Part shown: positions 8,280-17,509 of the stretch, piece after piece
Layout: every line of letters starts with the position of its first letter
Numbering within the stretch: position 1 is the first letter of the stretch
Assembly: GCF_003116015.1 (NCBI RefSeq)
Contig: NZ_LGQZ01000076.1
Location: 45,103 to 109,102, forward strand
Source of the DNA: Azospirillum sp. TSO22-1
GTDB lineage: Bacteria > Pseudomonadota > Alphaproteobacteria > Azospirillales > Azospirillaceae
Reading direction: 5' to 3'
DNA: 64,000 nucleotides
Program-made: the position numbers and the translations under genes
Notes under the pieces: generated by a model
What the model was told of the DNA's origin: nothing
Databases searched by the model: none
What the model saw: only the letters and a program-made list of their open reading frames with translations

Positions 8280-9272
8280 ATGACGCACTATCTCGTCACC
8301 GGCGGCAGCGGCTTCATCGGCGCCGCGCTGGTCCGCCGCCTGCTGAACGACGGGCACCGCGTCCGCGTGCTCGACGACAACTCGCGCGGCCACATGGGCC
8401 GGCTCGCCGGCATCGCCGACAGCGTCGAGTTCATCGGCGGCGACATCCGCGACGCCGACACCGTGCGCACCGCGGTGCGCGGCACCGACGCGGTGCTGCA
8501 CCTCGCCGCCGTCAACGGCACCCGGCACTTCTACGAGAAGCCGGAGGTGGTGCTGGACGTCGGCGTGCGCGGCATGCTGAACGTGCTGGACGCCTGCCGG
8601 GCCGGGGGCGTGGGCACCCTCGTCCTCGCCTCGTCGTCGGAGGCGTACCAGACGCCGCCGGTGGTGCCGACGCCGGAGGACGTGCCGCTGGTGGTGCCGG
8701 ACGTGCTGAACCCCCGCTATTCCTACGGCGGGTCGAAGCTGATCTCCGAGCTGCTGGCGGTGAACTGGGGACGCACCGGCTTCGACCGCGTCGCCATCTT
8801 CCGCCCGCACAACGTCTACGGCCCCGACATGGGGTGGGAGCACGTGGTGCCGGAGTTCGTGCGCCGCGCCGTCGCCGCCATGGCCCTCAGTCCGCCGCGC
8901 GGCCCGGTGGCCTTCCCGATCCAGGGCGACGGCACGCAGACGCGCGCCTTCGTGCACATCGACGACGCGGTGGACGGCATCGTCACGGTGATCGACAAAG
9001 GCGAGCACCTCGGCGTCTACCACGTCGGCAATCCGGAGGAGGTCAGCGTCGGCGACCTCGCCCGCCGGGTGGTGGCCTGCTTCGGCCGCGAGGCGGAGGT
9101 CATCGCCGGCCCGCCCGCCCCCGGCGGCACCGGCCGCCGCTGCCCGGACATCGGCCGCCTGGAGCGTCTCGGCTACCGCCCGCGCGTCCCGCTGGCGGAG
9201 GGCTTGCCGGGCGTCGTCGACTGGTACGCCCAGCGCATCGCCGGCGACGCGCCGCTGCGGGCGGCGGAGTAG
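8280..9272 (+). CDS. NAD-dependent epimerase/dehydratase (extended SDR)
   Basis: A 330-residue extended short-chain dehydrogenase acting on a nucleotide sugar. Nucleotide binding is shown by TGGSGFIGAALVRRLL at the N-terminus, the catalytic Tyr/Lys by YSYGGSK (near residue 143), and the Ser/Thr partner by LASSSEAYQTPP. The region RPHNVYGPDMGWEHVVPEF resembles GDP/UDP-sugar epimerases. GAGGGGG stands just before ATG 8280. It probably works with the preceding dehydrogenase on one sugar; the exact substrate is unknown. Confidence 0.9.
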   Translation: MTHYLVTGGSGFIGAALVRRLLNDGHRVRVLDDNSRGHMGRLAGIADSVEFIGGDIRDADTVRTAVRGTDAVLHLAAVNGTRHFYEKPEVVLDVGVRGMLNVLDACRAGGVGTLVLASSSEAYQTPPVVPTPEDVPLVVPDVLNPRYSYGGSKLISELLAVNWGRTGFDRVAIFRPHNVYGPDMGWEHVVPEFVRRAVAAMALSPPRGPVAFPIQGDGTQTRAFVHIDDAVDGIVTVIDKGEHLGVYHVGNPEEVSVGDLARRVVACFGREAEVIAGPPAPGGTGRRCPDIGRLERLGYRPRVPLAEGLPGVVDWYAQRIAGDAPLRAAE

Positions 9273-9284
9273 TGAGCGAGCATT

Positions 9285-9376
9285 GCCCCCACCCCATCCC
9301 TCCCCCGCTTCGCAGGGGAGGGGGTCTGACGCTCTCCCCTCCCTTGCGAAGCGGGGGAGGGGTCGGGGGTGGGGGC
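9285..9376. repeat. long GC-rich palindrome between EPS genes
   Basis: Outer arms GCCCCCACCCC (from 9285) and GGGGTGGGGGC-type sequence (to 9376), inner arms CCTCCCCCGCTTCGCAGG and CTTGCGAAGCGGGGGAGG. The edges, CATTGCCCCCACC at left and GGTGGGGGCAAGCGA at right, match those of the copy at 57573-57726. It fills most of the 139-bp gap between the SDR and fucose synthase genes. Confidence 0.85.
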
Positions 9377-9411
9377 AAGCGACGGCGAGGAAGGATTCAG
9401 GAAACCACACC

Positions 9412-10371
9412 ATGACCATGCATCAGGACAGCCGCATCTTCGTCGCCGGGCACCGCGGGCTGGTGGGATCGGCGATCCTCCGGCAGCTCGCCGCGGAGGG
9501 CCACGCCAACCTCGTGACGCGCACCCGCGCCGAGCTGGACCTGACCGACCAGGCCGCCGTGCGCGCCTTCTTCGACCGCGAGAAGATCGAGCACGTCTTC
9601 CTCGCCGCCGCGCGGGTCGGCGGCATCCTCGCCAACGAGCGGCAGGGGGCGGACTTCATCCGCGACAACCTGCTGATCCAGACCAACGTCATCGACGCGG
9701 CGTGGCGGGCGGGGGTGGGCAAGCTGCTGTTCCTCGGTTCGTCCTGCATCTACCCGCGCCTCGCCGAGCAGCCGATGCGCGAGGACGCGCTGCTGACCGG
9801 CGCGCTGGAGCCCAGCAACAAGCCCTACGCCGTCGCCAAGATCGCCGGCATCACCATGTGCCAGGCCTACCGCAAGCAGCACGGCTTCAACGCCATCTGC
9901 GGGCAGCCGGCCAACCTCTACGGCCCCGGCGACCATTTCGAGCCGGAGTCCTCGCACGTGCTGCCCGGCCTGATCCGCCGCTTCCACGACGCCAAGGTGG
10001 CGGGGGCGCCCAGCGTCACGCTGTGGGGCACCGGCACGCCGCGGCGCGAGTTCCTGTACGTGGACGACATGGCCGACGCCTGCATCCACCTGATGCGGCA
10101 TTATGACGAGGGCGAGCTGATCAATCTCGGCACCGGCGAGGACATCGCCATCCGCGACCTGGCCGAGCTGGTGCGCGAGACCGTCGGCTACGCCGGCCGC
10201 ATCGAGCAGGACCTGACCAAGCCCGACGGCCACCCGCGCAAGGTGGTGGACGTGACCCGGCTGACCGCCATCGGATGGCGCGCCCGGATGCCGCTGGACG
10301 AGGGCATCCGGCGCACCTACGCGTGGTTCCTGGGGAACGGCGCCGCCCCCTACGCCGCGGCGGCGGAGTGA
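9412..10371 (+). CDS. fcl: GDP-L-fucose synthase
   Basis: A 319-residue extended SDR that converts GDP-4-keto-6-deoxy-D-mannose to GDP-L-fucose (epimerase plus reductase). Family marks are the N-terminal GHRGLVGSAILRQL, the strongly conserved VGGILANERQGADFIRDNL, the SSCIYPR serine region and the catalytic YAVAKIAG. ATG 9412 is chosen (AGGAAA about 7 bp upstream, family length 320); the frame is open further upstream through the palindrome. The partner enzyme GDP-mannose 4,6-dehydratase is not in the window. Its presence implies L-fucose (or a derivative) in the polymer. Confidence 0.95.
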   Translation: MTMHQDSRIFVAGHRGLVGSAILRQLAAEGHANLVTRTRAELDLTDQAAVRAFFDREKIEHVFLAAARVGGILANERQGADFIRDNLLIQTNVIDAAWRAGVGKLLFLGSSCIYPRLAEQPMREDALLTGALEPSNKPYAVAKIAGITMCQAYRKQHGFNAICGQPANLYGPGDHFEPESSHVLPGLIRRFHDAKVAGAPSVTLWGTGTPRREFLYVDDMADACIHLMRHYDEGELINLGTGEDIAIRDLAELVRETVGYAGRIEQDLTKPDGHPRKVVDVTRLTAIGWRARMPLDEGIRRTYAWFLGNGAAPYAAAAE

Positions 10372-10375
10372 GGCG

Positions 10376-11644
10376 ATGCCCGACACCGCCCTGCGCGCCC
10401 CGGCGGCGACCCGCCCGACGCTCGACCAGGTCGCCGTGCCGCCGGCGGTGCTGCTGGTCGCCATGAGCTATTGGCCGGAGCCGGCCGGCAGCGCGCCGAT
10501 GATGACCGACCTCGCCACCTCGTTCGCGGCGGCGGGGGCGGCGACGACCGTCCTGACCGCGCGCCCCAACTACCCGGGCCAGCAGGTCTATCCCGAGTAC
10601 GCGGACGGCCGCCGCGACGGCGAGGTGGCCGACGGCGTGCGCATCGAACGCTTCCTGACCATCCCGCCGAAGGGCGGCGGCCTGCGTGCCCGCTTCCTGC
10701 ACGAGGGCGTGCTGCATTCCGGCTTCATGACGGCGCGGGCCGGCGGGCGGGTGCCGGCGCACCGGGCGGTGCTGTCGCTGTGCCCGTCGATCTTCAGCGT
10801 CGCCGTCGCCGACCGCTGCACGGCGCCCGGCGGCCGGCACGTCGCCGTCGTGCACGACATCCAGAGCGGGCTGGCCGGCGCGCTCGGCCTCGGCGGCGGG
10901 CTGGCGGTGAGGGCGCTGCGGGCGGTCGAGCGGCTGGCGCTGAACCGCGCCGACGCCGTGGTGGTGCTGTCCGAGCCGATGCGCGCGGTGCTGCGCGACC
11001 TCGGCGTCACCGTGCCGGTCCACGTCATCCCGCCCTACGTCGACACCGACCGCATCCATCCCCTGCCCCGCCTGCCCGACCGGCCGCCGACCGTGCTGTA
11101 CAGCGGCGCCTTCGCCCGCAAGCAGGGGCTGGAGGTGGTGCTGGACATGGCGGTCATCCTGCACGCCCGCATGCCCGGGGCGCGCGTCGTGCTGCGCGGC
11201 CAGGGCGGCATCGAGGCGGAGCTGCGCGAACGGGCCGGGCGCATGGCGCTGCCCAACCTGTCGTTCGAGCCGTTGACCCCCGGCCACCGGCTGAACGAGG
11301 GGCTGGCCGAGGGCGACGTGCACCTCGTGCCGCAACGCCCGGAGGGGGCGGCCTTCGCCATGCCCGGGAAGGCGGTGACCATCATGGCCGCCGGCCGGCC
11401 GTTCGTCTGCACCTGCGAGGCGGGCTCGGCGCTGGAGCGGCTGGGCGCCGAGGTCGGCGCCTTCCGCTGCGTGCCGCCGGGCGACGCCGGGGCGATGGCG
11501 GAGGCGGTGGCGCAGCTGCTCGACAACCCGGCGGTGTGCGCCGCCATGGGCCGCCGCGGCCGCGCCTGGGCGGAGGAGAACGCGTCGCGCCCGGTGACGC
11601 TGGCGCGCTACGCGCGGCTGCTGATGGGGGAGGAGGGGCGATGA
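10376..11644 (+). CDS. WcaI-like glycosyltransferase family 4
   Basis: A 422-residue retaining glycosyltransferase of GT-B fold. The N-terminal part, YWPEPAGSAPMMTDLATSFA followed by ARPNYPGQQVYPEY, is typical of the colanic-acid WcaI group. The second domain has the nucleotide-sugar region (VLYSGAFARKQGLEVVLDMA) and the E-x7-E-like area around PGKAVTIMAAGRPFV. It starts 4 bp after the fucose synthase stop and its own stop overlaps the next start (ATGA). A fucosyltransferase role is possible from context, but donor and acceptor are unproven. Confidence 0.88.
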   Translation: MPDTALRAPAATRPTLDQVAVPPAVLLVAMSYWPEPAGSAPMMTDLATSFAAAGAATTVLTARPNYPGQQVYPEYADGRRDGEVADGVRIERFLTIPPKGGGLRARFLHEGVLHSGFMTARAGGRVPAHRAVLSLCPSIFSVAVADRCTAPGGRHVAVVHDIQSGLAGALGLGGGLAVRALRAVERLALNRADAVVVLSEPMRAVLRDLGVTVPVHVIPPYVDTDRIHPLPRLPDRPPTVLYSGAFARKQGLEVVLDMAVILHARMPGARVVLRGQGGIEAELRERAGRMALPNLSFEPLTPGHRLNEGLAEGDVHLVPQRPEGAAFAMPGKAVTIMAAGRPFVCTCEAGSALERLGAEVGAFRCVPPGDAGAMAEAVAQLLDNPAVCAAMGRRGRAWAEENASRPVTLARYARLLMGEEGR

Positions 11645-12843
11645 GCGGCGTCCGCAAACCCGCCCTGGTCTTCTCCTGGGAGATGTTCGGCCCCTACCAC
11701 ATGGACCGGCTGGAGGCGGTCGGCCGGCGCCTCGGCGACCGGTTCGACGTGGTCGGGCTGGAGATCGGCTCGAAGAGCCACACCTACGCCTGGGACTCCA
11801 CCGGGCAGGGCCGGCACTTCCGCAAGATCACCCTGTTCCCCGGCCGCTCCAAGGACCAGGTGGCGTGGCCCGTAATCTACGCCGCGCTGGCGCGCGCATG
11901 CCTCGGGCTTCGTCCGCATGCGGCCTTCCTGTGCAACTACGAGGACCCGGACGTCTTCGCGCTGGCGGTGACGCTGCGCGCCATGGGCCGCCGCCTCGTC
12001 GCCATGCAGGCGTCGAAGTTCGACGACAAGCCGCGCTTCCTGACGCGCGAGCTGGGCAAGGCGCTGTTCTACGCGCCCTATCAGGCCGGCCTCGCCGGCA
12101 GCGAGCGCACGCGCGACTACCTGCGCCTGCTGGGCATCCCGGGGGAGCGGATCTTCCTCGGCTACGACACGCTGTCGCTGGACCGCATCCGCGCGTTGGC
12201 CGGCACGCCGCCCGCCCCGGACGGTACGCCGTGGACCGGGCGGCACTTCACCATCATCGCCCGCTTCGTGCCGAAGAAGAACCTGCTGCGCGCCGTCGAG
12301 GCCTACGCGCTCTACCGCGACCTCGCCGGCGCCGGTGCCCGGCCGCTGCACCTCTGCGGCTCCGGCCCGCTGGAGGCGGAGCTGCGCGCCGCGGTCGAGC
12401 GGCACGGGCTGGCCGGACACGTGATCTTCCGCGGCTTCCTTCAGGAGAAGGGCATCGCCGAAACGCTGGGCACCACGCTGGCGCTGCTGCTGCCCTCCAC
12501 CGAGGAGCAGTTCGGGCTGGTGGTCAACGAGGCGCTGGCCATGGGCCTGCCGGTGGTGCTGTCCGACGTCTGCGGGGCGCGCGACCTGCTGGTGCGCCAG
12601 GGCGTCAACGGCCACGTGGTCGAGCCCGACAACCCGGAGGGCCTCGCCCGCGCCATGCTGGCGCTGTCCGGCGACGAGGCGGAGTGGCAGCGCATGAGCC
12701 TCGCCGGCCGCGCCTTCCAGCCGGTCGCCGACGCCGGCCATTTCGCCGAGGCGGTGGAGAAGGCGCTGGCCAGCCTGAACGCCCTGCCGGAATCCGCCCC
12801 GCTGCCGACAAGCCTGCCCGCCGCGCGCCGGAGCGAGGGATGA
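11641..12843 (+). CDS. glycosyltransferase family 4
   Basis: A 400-residue GT-B glycosyltransferase. The donor-binding half is clear: IIARFVPKKNLLRAVEAYALY, LCGSGPLEAELRAAVERHGL, then STEEQFGLVVNEALAMGLPV with the conserved E-x7-E. The N-terminal half (SWEMFGPYHMDRLEAVGRRL) is the acceptor side. ATG 11641 overlaps the previous stop and its own stop overlaps the next start, so three transferases are translationally coupled. Acts at the cytoplasmic face on the lipid-linked EPS unit; sugar unknown. Confidence 0.88.
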   Translation: MSGVRKPALVFSWEMFGPYHMDRLEAVGRRLGDRFDVVGLEIGSKSHTYAWDSTGQGRHFRKITLFPGRSKDQVAWPVIYAALARACLGLRPHAAFLCNYEDPDVFALAVTLRAMGRRLVAMQASKFDDKPRFLTRELGKALFYAPYQAGLAGSERTRDYLRLLGIPGERIFLGYDTLSLDRIRALAGTPPAPDGTPWTGRHFTIIARFVPKKNLLRAVEAYALYRDLAGAGARPLHLCGSGPLEAELRAAVERHGLAGHVIFRGFLQEKGIAETLGTTLALLLPSTEEQFGLVVNEALAMGLPVVLSDVCGARDLLVRQGVNGHVVEPDNPEGLARAMLALSGDEAEWQRMSLAGRAFQPVADAGHFAEAVEKALASLNALPESAPLPTSLPAARRSEG

Positions 12844-14018
12844 GCCGCATGCCGACCCGCCGCGCGCCCGCATCCCCCTGGATCATCGTCGCCGGCCGCC
12901 TGCCGCCGCCCATCGACGGCATGGCCCGCGTCACCACCCTGGTGCTGGAGCGGCTGCGCCGGCACGGCACTGTGCGCGCCGCCAACCTGTCGCCCGGCCA
13001 CAACGGGCGGGGGCCGCTGTACCACGCGGTGAAGGCCAGCCGGGTGCTGTGGGCGGCCTTGCAGCTGTGGGCCGGCGCCATGCGCGCCGACAAGCGGCTG
13101 TACATGCCGGCCGACGCCGGGCTGGGCTGCTGGTACACGATCTTCCTGCTGGGGGTGGCGCGGCTGCTCGGCTACGCGCTGTTCGTGCATCACCACTCCT
13201 ACGCGTACCTGACGAAGCGCAAGGCGCGCATGGCGCTGCTGACCCGCGTCGCCGGGCCGCGCTGCCGGCACATCCTGCTGTCGCCGGCCATGCAGGCGCG
13301 GTTCCAGGCGCTGTACCCGGCGGCACGGCAGGGGGTGGTGCTGTCCAACGCCATCTTCACGCCGCCGGACGAGGCCCCCGCCCCGCTGCGCCGCAGCCAC
13401 GGCGCGCTGCGCCTGGGGCACCTGTCCAACCTGTGCATGGACAAGGGGCTGGACACGCTGTTCTCGCTGCTGCGCGCCCTGCTGGACGAGGGCGTCCCGG
13501 CCAAGCTGGTGCTCGCCGGGCCGGGCCTCGGCCGCATGGACGAGGCGCTGATCGCCGCCGGCCTCTACGAGTTCGGCGACGCGGTGGAGTACCTCGGCCC
13601 CCTCGACGGCGAGGCCAAGGAGGCGTTCTACCGCGGCATCGACGTCTTCGTCTTCCCGACCCGCTACCGCAACGAGGCGCAGCCGCTGGTGCTGTTCGAG
13701 GCGCTGGCGGCCGGCGTGCCGGCGCTGGCCTTTGCGCGCGGCTGCATCGCCGGCGACCTCGGCCCCGGTCCCGCCGGGCGCGTGGTGCCGGTGGACGAGG
13801 ACTTCGTGCGGGCGGTGCTGCCGACGCTGCGCACCTGGGCCGCCGACCGCGAGGCGCTGCACCGCTCCGCCCAGGCCGCGCTGGCCCGCGCCCAAGCCGC
13901 GCACGAGCAGAGCCGCGAGGGCCTGGAGCGCCTGGTGGCGATGCTGATCGGCCCGGTGCCGCAGCCCGAACCCGCGCGCCGCGAGCGCGAGGCCGCCCCC
14001 GCGCCGCGGTCGCTGTAG
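12840..14018 (+). CDS. glycosyltransferase family 4-like
   Basis: A 392-residue GT-B protein. The N-terminus VAGRLPPPIDGMARVTTLVL has the glycine-rich acceptor loop of GT4 enzymes; the C-terminal half has LRLGHLSNLCMDKGLDTLFS, LVLAGPGLGRMDEALI and RYRNEAQPLVLFEALAAGVP, the donor-site E-x7-E region. ATG 12840 overlaps the preceding stop (ATGA). The last 30 residues are Arg/Pro/Ala-rich and probably disordered. It ends 3 bp before the stop of the convergent beta-helix gene, leaving no room for a separate terminator. Confidence 0.86.
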   Translation: MSRMPTRRAPASPWIIVAGRLPPPIDGMARVTTLVLERLRRHGTVRAANLSPGHNGRGPLYHAVKASRVLWAALQLWAGAMRADKRLYMPADAGLGCWYTIFLLGVARLLGYALFVHHHSYAYLTKRKARMALLTRVAGPRCRHILLSPAMQARFQALYPAARQGVVLSNAIFTPPDEAPAPLRRSHGALRLGHLSNLCMDKGLDTLFSLLRALLDEGVPAKLVLAGPGLGRMDEALIAAGLYEFGDAVEYLGPLDGEAKEAFYRGIDVFVFPTRYRNEAQPLVLFEALAAGVPALAFARGCIAGDLGPGPAGRVVPVDEDFVRAVLPTLRTWAADREALHRSAQAALARAQAAHEQSREGLERLVAMLIGPVPQPEPARREREAAPAPRSL

Positions 14019-14021
14019 GGT

Positions 14022-15920
14022 CTACCGCCCCGGATACCCCGCCGGCCCGATGCGCGACCAGGGCAGGTCCTCGATGCCCAGCTCGCGCGCCTGCCCGTCG
14101 GGGCGCAGGCGGAAATCGTCGTTGGCCGGATCGACGAAGTACGGGTTGGCCAGCCGCGGGCCCTGCTGCGAGCGCGCGGTCGCCGGGGGGCGCGGCGCCG
14201 CACCGCTGCCGGGGCGGTCGATGACGTTGGCGTTGAGCACCGGCTGCCCGCCGGTGTGGCTCTCGACGATGTCCTTCACCGGGGCGCGCAGGTGGATGAC
14301 GTTCTGCGTGATCGCGTTGTCCTTCAGGAAGCCGGCGACGCCGGCCTTCGGCACCCATTCCAGGCGCAGGAACCTGTCGTTCGGCCGGGTCAGCACAGCG
14401 ATGTTGTTCTCCACCCGGTTGTTGTCGCCGCCGTGGATGAAGACCGACGCCCAGCCGGTGTCCATCAGGAAGTTGCCCTCCACCAGCACGCCGTTGGTCA
14501 GGTCGTCCAGGTAGATGCCGAAGCCCTTGTAGCGTTCCAGCCAGCGCCCGGCGGCGTCGGTGGCCAGCCCGCCGGTCTCGCGGATGTCGTTGTAGCGGAT
14601 GATGGTGCGGGTGTCGGTGTCGCTGCGCCCCAGCGTCTCGATGGCGCCGGCGTCGGCGGTCTCGCGCCCGGTGTCGCGGATGCGGTTGTACTCGATCACC
14701 GTGCCGGTGTTGACCGTCTCCGGGTTCCAGTTCTTCAGCGAGATGCCGTAGCGCGCCGAGCGGCGGATGTCGTTGTGGCCGACCACGGTGTCGGTCACGC
14801 CGGACAGGGACACCCCGGCGCTGAACAGCGCCACCTCCCCCACCCCGTCGATGGTGTTGGCGACGATGCGGTTACCGGCGCTGCCCGGCTTCACCTCCAC
14901 GCCGCTGCGGCCCAGGTGCTCCATCCGGTTGCCGCGCACCTCGTTATCGGAACTGCCGTTCAGCTCCAGTGCCTTGCCGACGTTGGCGAAGCGGTTGCCG
15001 ACGATGCGGTGCCGGCCGCCGCCGTCGATCAGCACCGCCGGCCCGCTGTAAGGCACGTCCTCGAACGCCAATCCCTCCAGCGTGACCGCGGAGGTGCCGG
15101 CCAGCCGCAGCAGCGGCGCCAGCCGCGCCACCAGCACCGCCGGCTCGCGCCCGAACGCCCCGGCGTCGGGCGGCAGCAGCAGCAGGCGCTTGTCCCTGGC
15201 CCGCCAGGCGAACTGCCCGGGGAACTTCAGGAAGTCCGGATGGCCGAGCAGGCGGAAGGTGGCGCCGTCGCGCAGCGGGTACCAGGCATCGGCGTCCAGC
15301 GTCAGCGTGTGGCTCGCCGCGTCGATCTGCCGGATGCCGGCGATGTCGTCGGCCAGCCGCTCGCGGTCCAGCGTCTGCACCCGCACGCCGGGCTGCGCCC
15401 ATTTCGGGTCGACCGCGCCGGGGGTGAAGCGGAAGCGCCGCTTGTCGCCGCCGCCCTTCACCGCGGTCGCCACCGCCCAGCCCGAGCGGATCGGGTCGTC
15501 CGGCGTGTAGTCGCCGCTGCGCGCCGCCTGCAGGCGCGTGCCGGCCAGCGTCACGTCGAGGCCCGGCTCGCGGCCGAGCGGTGCCGCGAACACGCCGCCG
15601 GCCTCCGGCTTGAAGCCCTCCACCCGCTCGGCACCGGAGAACACCGGCGTTTCGCCGGGTGCGGCGGCGATGCGCAGCCCTTCGTCCTCGGCGGCGAGGG
15701 TCAGCGTCTGCTCCATCCGGTAATGGCCGCCGCGCACGACGATGGACTTCACGCCGGCCTTGCGCGCTGCCTCCACCGCGCGCTTCAGCGTGGCGAAGGG
15801 GCTGTCGGCGTGGCCGCTCCCGCCGTCGCCGCCGGTGGGGGCGACGTAAAAGGCGCCGTCCGCCGCCCACGCCGGAAGCGCCCAGAGCACCGCGAGCATC
15901 ACCGCAAGCCGCCGGATCAT
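14022..15920 (-). CDS. exported right-handed parallel beta-helix protein
   Basis: A 632-residue exported protein. The signal peptide reads MIRRLAVMLAVLWALPAWA, with probable cleavage after AWA. A DUF1565-like entry follows (FYVAPTGGDGGSGHADSPFA), then a long series of PbH1 beta-helix rungs rich in GNRI/N-x-V patterns (residues about 270-500). This fold is shared by polysaccharide lyases, mannuronan epimerases and glycan hydrolases. The cluster context suggests it modifies or cuts the EPS in the periplasm (inference). Tandem ATGs at 15923 and 15920: the second is chosen because GGAGG is only 1 bp from the first. It is transcribed against its neighbours. Confidence 0.85.
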   Translation of the reverse strand: MIRRLAVMLAVLWALPAWAADGAFYVAPTGGDGGSGHADSPFATLKRAVEAARKAGVKSIVVRGGHYRMEQTLTLAAEDEGLRIAAAPGETPVFSGAERVEGFKPEAGGVFAAPLGREPGLDVTLAGTRLQAARSGDYTPDDPIRSGWAVATAVKGGGDKRRFRFTPGAVDPKWAQPGVRVQTLDRERLADDIAGIRQIDAASHTLTLDADAWYPLRDGATFRLLGHPDFLKFPGQFAWRARDKRLLLLPPDAGAFGREPAVLVARLAPLLRLAGTSAVTLEGLAFEDVPYSGPAVLIDGGGRHRIVGNRFANVGKALELNGSSDNEVRGNRMEHLGRSGVEVKPGSAGNRIVANTIDGVGEVALFSAGVSLSGVTDTVVGHNDIRRSARYGISLKNWNPETVNTGTVIEYNRIRDTGRETADAGAIETLGRSDTDTRTIIRYNDIRETGGLATDAAGRWLERYKGFGIYLDDLTNGVLVEGNFLMDTGWASVFIHGGDNNRVENNIAVLTRPNDRFLRLEWVPKAGVAGFLKDNAITQNVIHLRAPVKDIVESHTGGQPVLNANVIDRPGSGAAPRPPATARSQQGPRLANPYFVDPANDDFRLRPDGQARELGIEDLPWSRIGPAGYPGR

Positions 15921-16133
15921 CATCCCTCCACCCGAGTCCCCCGCGAAAACTGAAGTCCCGGCGGCGCCGCGTCCAAGGCCCAAAGGTGGTGCCACCGACA
16001 CGCGCCCAAGACGCGCAAGCGGTGCACGTCCGCCTGGGGCAAGCCCGATGCGCCCCGTCGCGAACGGACCCCGCCGCCGGAGCGGCTGTTTCACCGGTCG
16101 GACGACGCGCAGCGGATGGGGCGGGACCGACCG
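15921..16133. other. divergent intergenic region in EPS cluster
   Basis: 213 bp between the diverging beta-helix and polymerase genes. It carries TGGAGGG (minus) at its left edge and GGGGCGGGA (plus) near its right edge as ribosome binding sites. I see no convincing promoter pair. Confidence 0.4.
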
Positions 16134-17501
16134 ATGATCGAAACGGCGCTGATCGCACAGGCCGCGGTGTTCGCGCTGGTCGTGGCGGTCTTCCTGATGA
16201 GCGGGTCGGCGTCCATGTTCCACCCGCTCACCTACTACCTGATCTTCCATGGCCTGGTGTTCGTCGCCCGGCCGGTGCTGGTGCACCTCTACGGCTTCGA
16301 CAACGTCTGGCTCTTCATGGGCTTCTGGCCGAACGACCAGCAGTTCATCCTCACGCTGACGGTCAGCACGGTGGCGATGGTCGCCTTCGCCATCGCCTGC
16401 GGCGTCGCCGGCAACGTCCGCCCGGACCTGAAGGCGCAGCCGAAGCTGGAGTTCGATCGCGCCGAGCTGGTCGCCTACGGCCTGACGCTGGCGCTGCTGG
16501 CGCCGCTGGCGATCTACTCCGCGGTGATGCGGCAGGACGGCGCCAGCTTCGACTTCACCGGCGACGTGCAGATGGAGCGCGACCCCGTCACCGGCCAGCC
16601 GATCTACGTCAACACCACCGGCTACATCGCCGAGGCGCACGCCATCGGCCTGCCGCTGACGCTGGGGCTGGTCTTCATCAGCCGCTTCAACCCGCTGTCC
16701 TTCATCCCGTTCCTCGGCTTCGTGCTGTACCGCGCGTACCTCGGCTGGGGTCGCTGGGCGATCATCATGGGGGTGATCTCGCTGGTGCTGCTGCTGCTCT
16801 ACCGCTCGAAGCACAGGTGGTTCGCGTGGTGGCAGGTGCTCGCCGGGTTGCCGGTGCTGTACCTGTTCCACCTGCTGGGCTCCAACCGCGGCTGGACGCG
16901 CGCGGCGCTGAGCGGCGAGGCGCCGCCGCTGCTGGACGAGCCGGGGCGCAGCTTCATCGACAGCCTCGCCAACCAGGACCTCGCCAACTTCGACTTCCTC
17001 AGCTTCATCCTGTGGGTGGTGCCGGGGCAGTCGGGCACCCACACGTGGTTCACCCAGTACCTGCAGCTGTTCACCGAGCCGATCCCGCGCATCTTCTGGC
17101 CGGGCAAGCCGGTCGGCGCACCGGTCAAGTGGGTGGAGCTGAACGACTTCGGCAACTTCTCCAACCTCACCGCCTCGCTGGCCGGCGACGGCTGGATGAG
17201 CGGCGGCTGGATCGGCATGATCCTGACGATGGTGGTGGTCGGCCTCGTGCTGGGGCGGGTGCACCGCTGGTTCTGGACGAAGGGCTGCCGCACCCCGCAG
17301 GGCGTGCTGTTCTTCTGCACCTTCGTGCCGCTGTCGCTGCAATGGTACCGCGACGGCGGCATCACGATCTTCAAGTTCGGCTTCTTCGCCCTGCTGCCGA
17401 TCCTGCTGTGGGTGGTGCTGAGCCGGTTCATGCGTGCCTGGGCCGCCTTCGGCGCGCGCGAGCAGAACCCCGGCCCGCTGATCACCCGCGCGCCCCGCTG
17501 A
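16134..17501 (+). CDS. Wzy-like O-antigen/EPS polymerase (multi-pass membrane protein)
   Basis: A 455-residue protein made of about ten hydrophobic segments: one at the N-terminus (ALIAQAAVFALVVAVFLM), several more to residue 300, a large extracytoplasmic loop around residues 250-340 and a final pair (GWIGMILTMVVVGLVLG). This is the expected shape of a Wzy polymerase, which joins repeat units in the periplasm. ATG 16134 is preferred to ATG 16116 because GGGGCGGGA precedes it. Wzy proteins share little sequence, so the call rests on topology plus the Wzx/Wzc/transferase neighbours. Confidence 0.75.
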   Translation: MIETALIAQAAVFALVVAVFLMSGSASMFHPLTYYLIFHGLVFVARPVLVHLYGFDNVWLFMGFWPNDQQFILTLTVSTVAMVAFAIACGVAGNVRPDLKAQPKLEFDRAELVAYGLTLALLAPLAIYSAVMRQDGASFDFTGDVQMERDPVTGQPIYVNTTGYIAEAHAIGLPLTLGLVFISRFNPLSFIPFLGFVLYRAYLGWGRWAIIMGVISLVLLLLYRSKHRWFAWWQVLAGLPVLYLFHLLGSNRGWTRAALSGEAPPLLDEPGRSFIDSLANQDLANFDFLSFILWVVPGQSGTHTWFTQYLQLFTEPIPRIFWPGKPVGAPVKWVELNDFGNFSNLTASLAGDGWMSGGWIGMILTMVVVGLVLGRVHRWFWTKGCRTPQGVLFFCTFVPLSLQWYRDGGITIFKFGFFALLPILLWVVLSRFMRAWAAFGAREQNPGPLITRAPR

Positions 17502-17509
17502 GGACCGTC

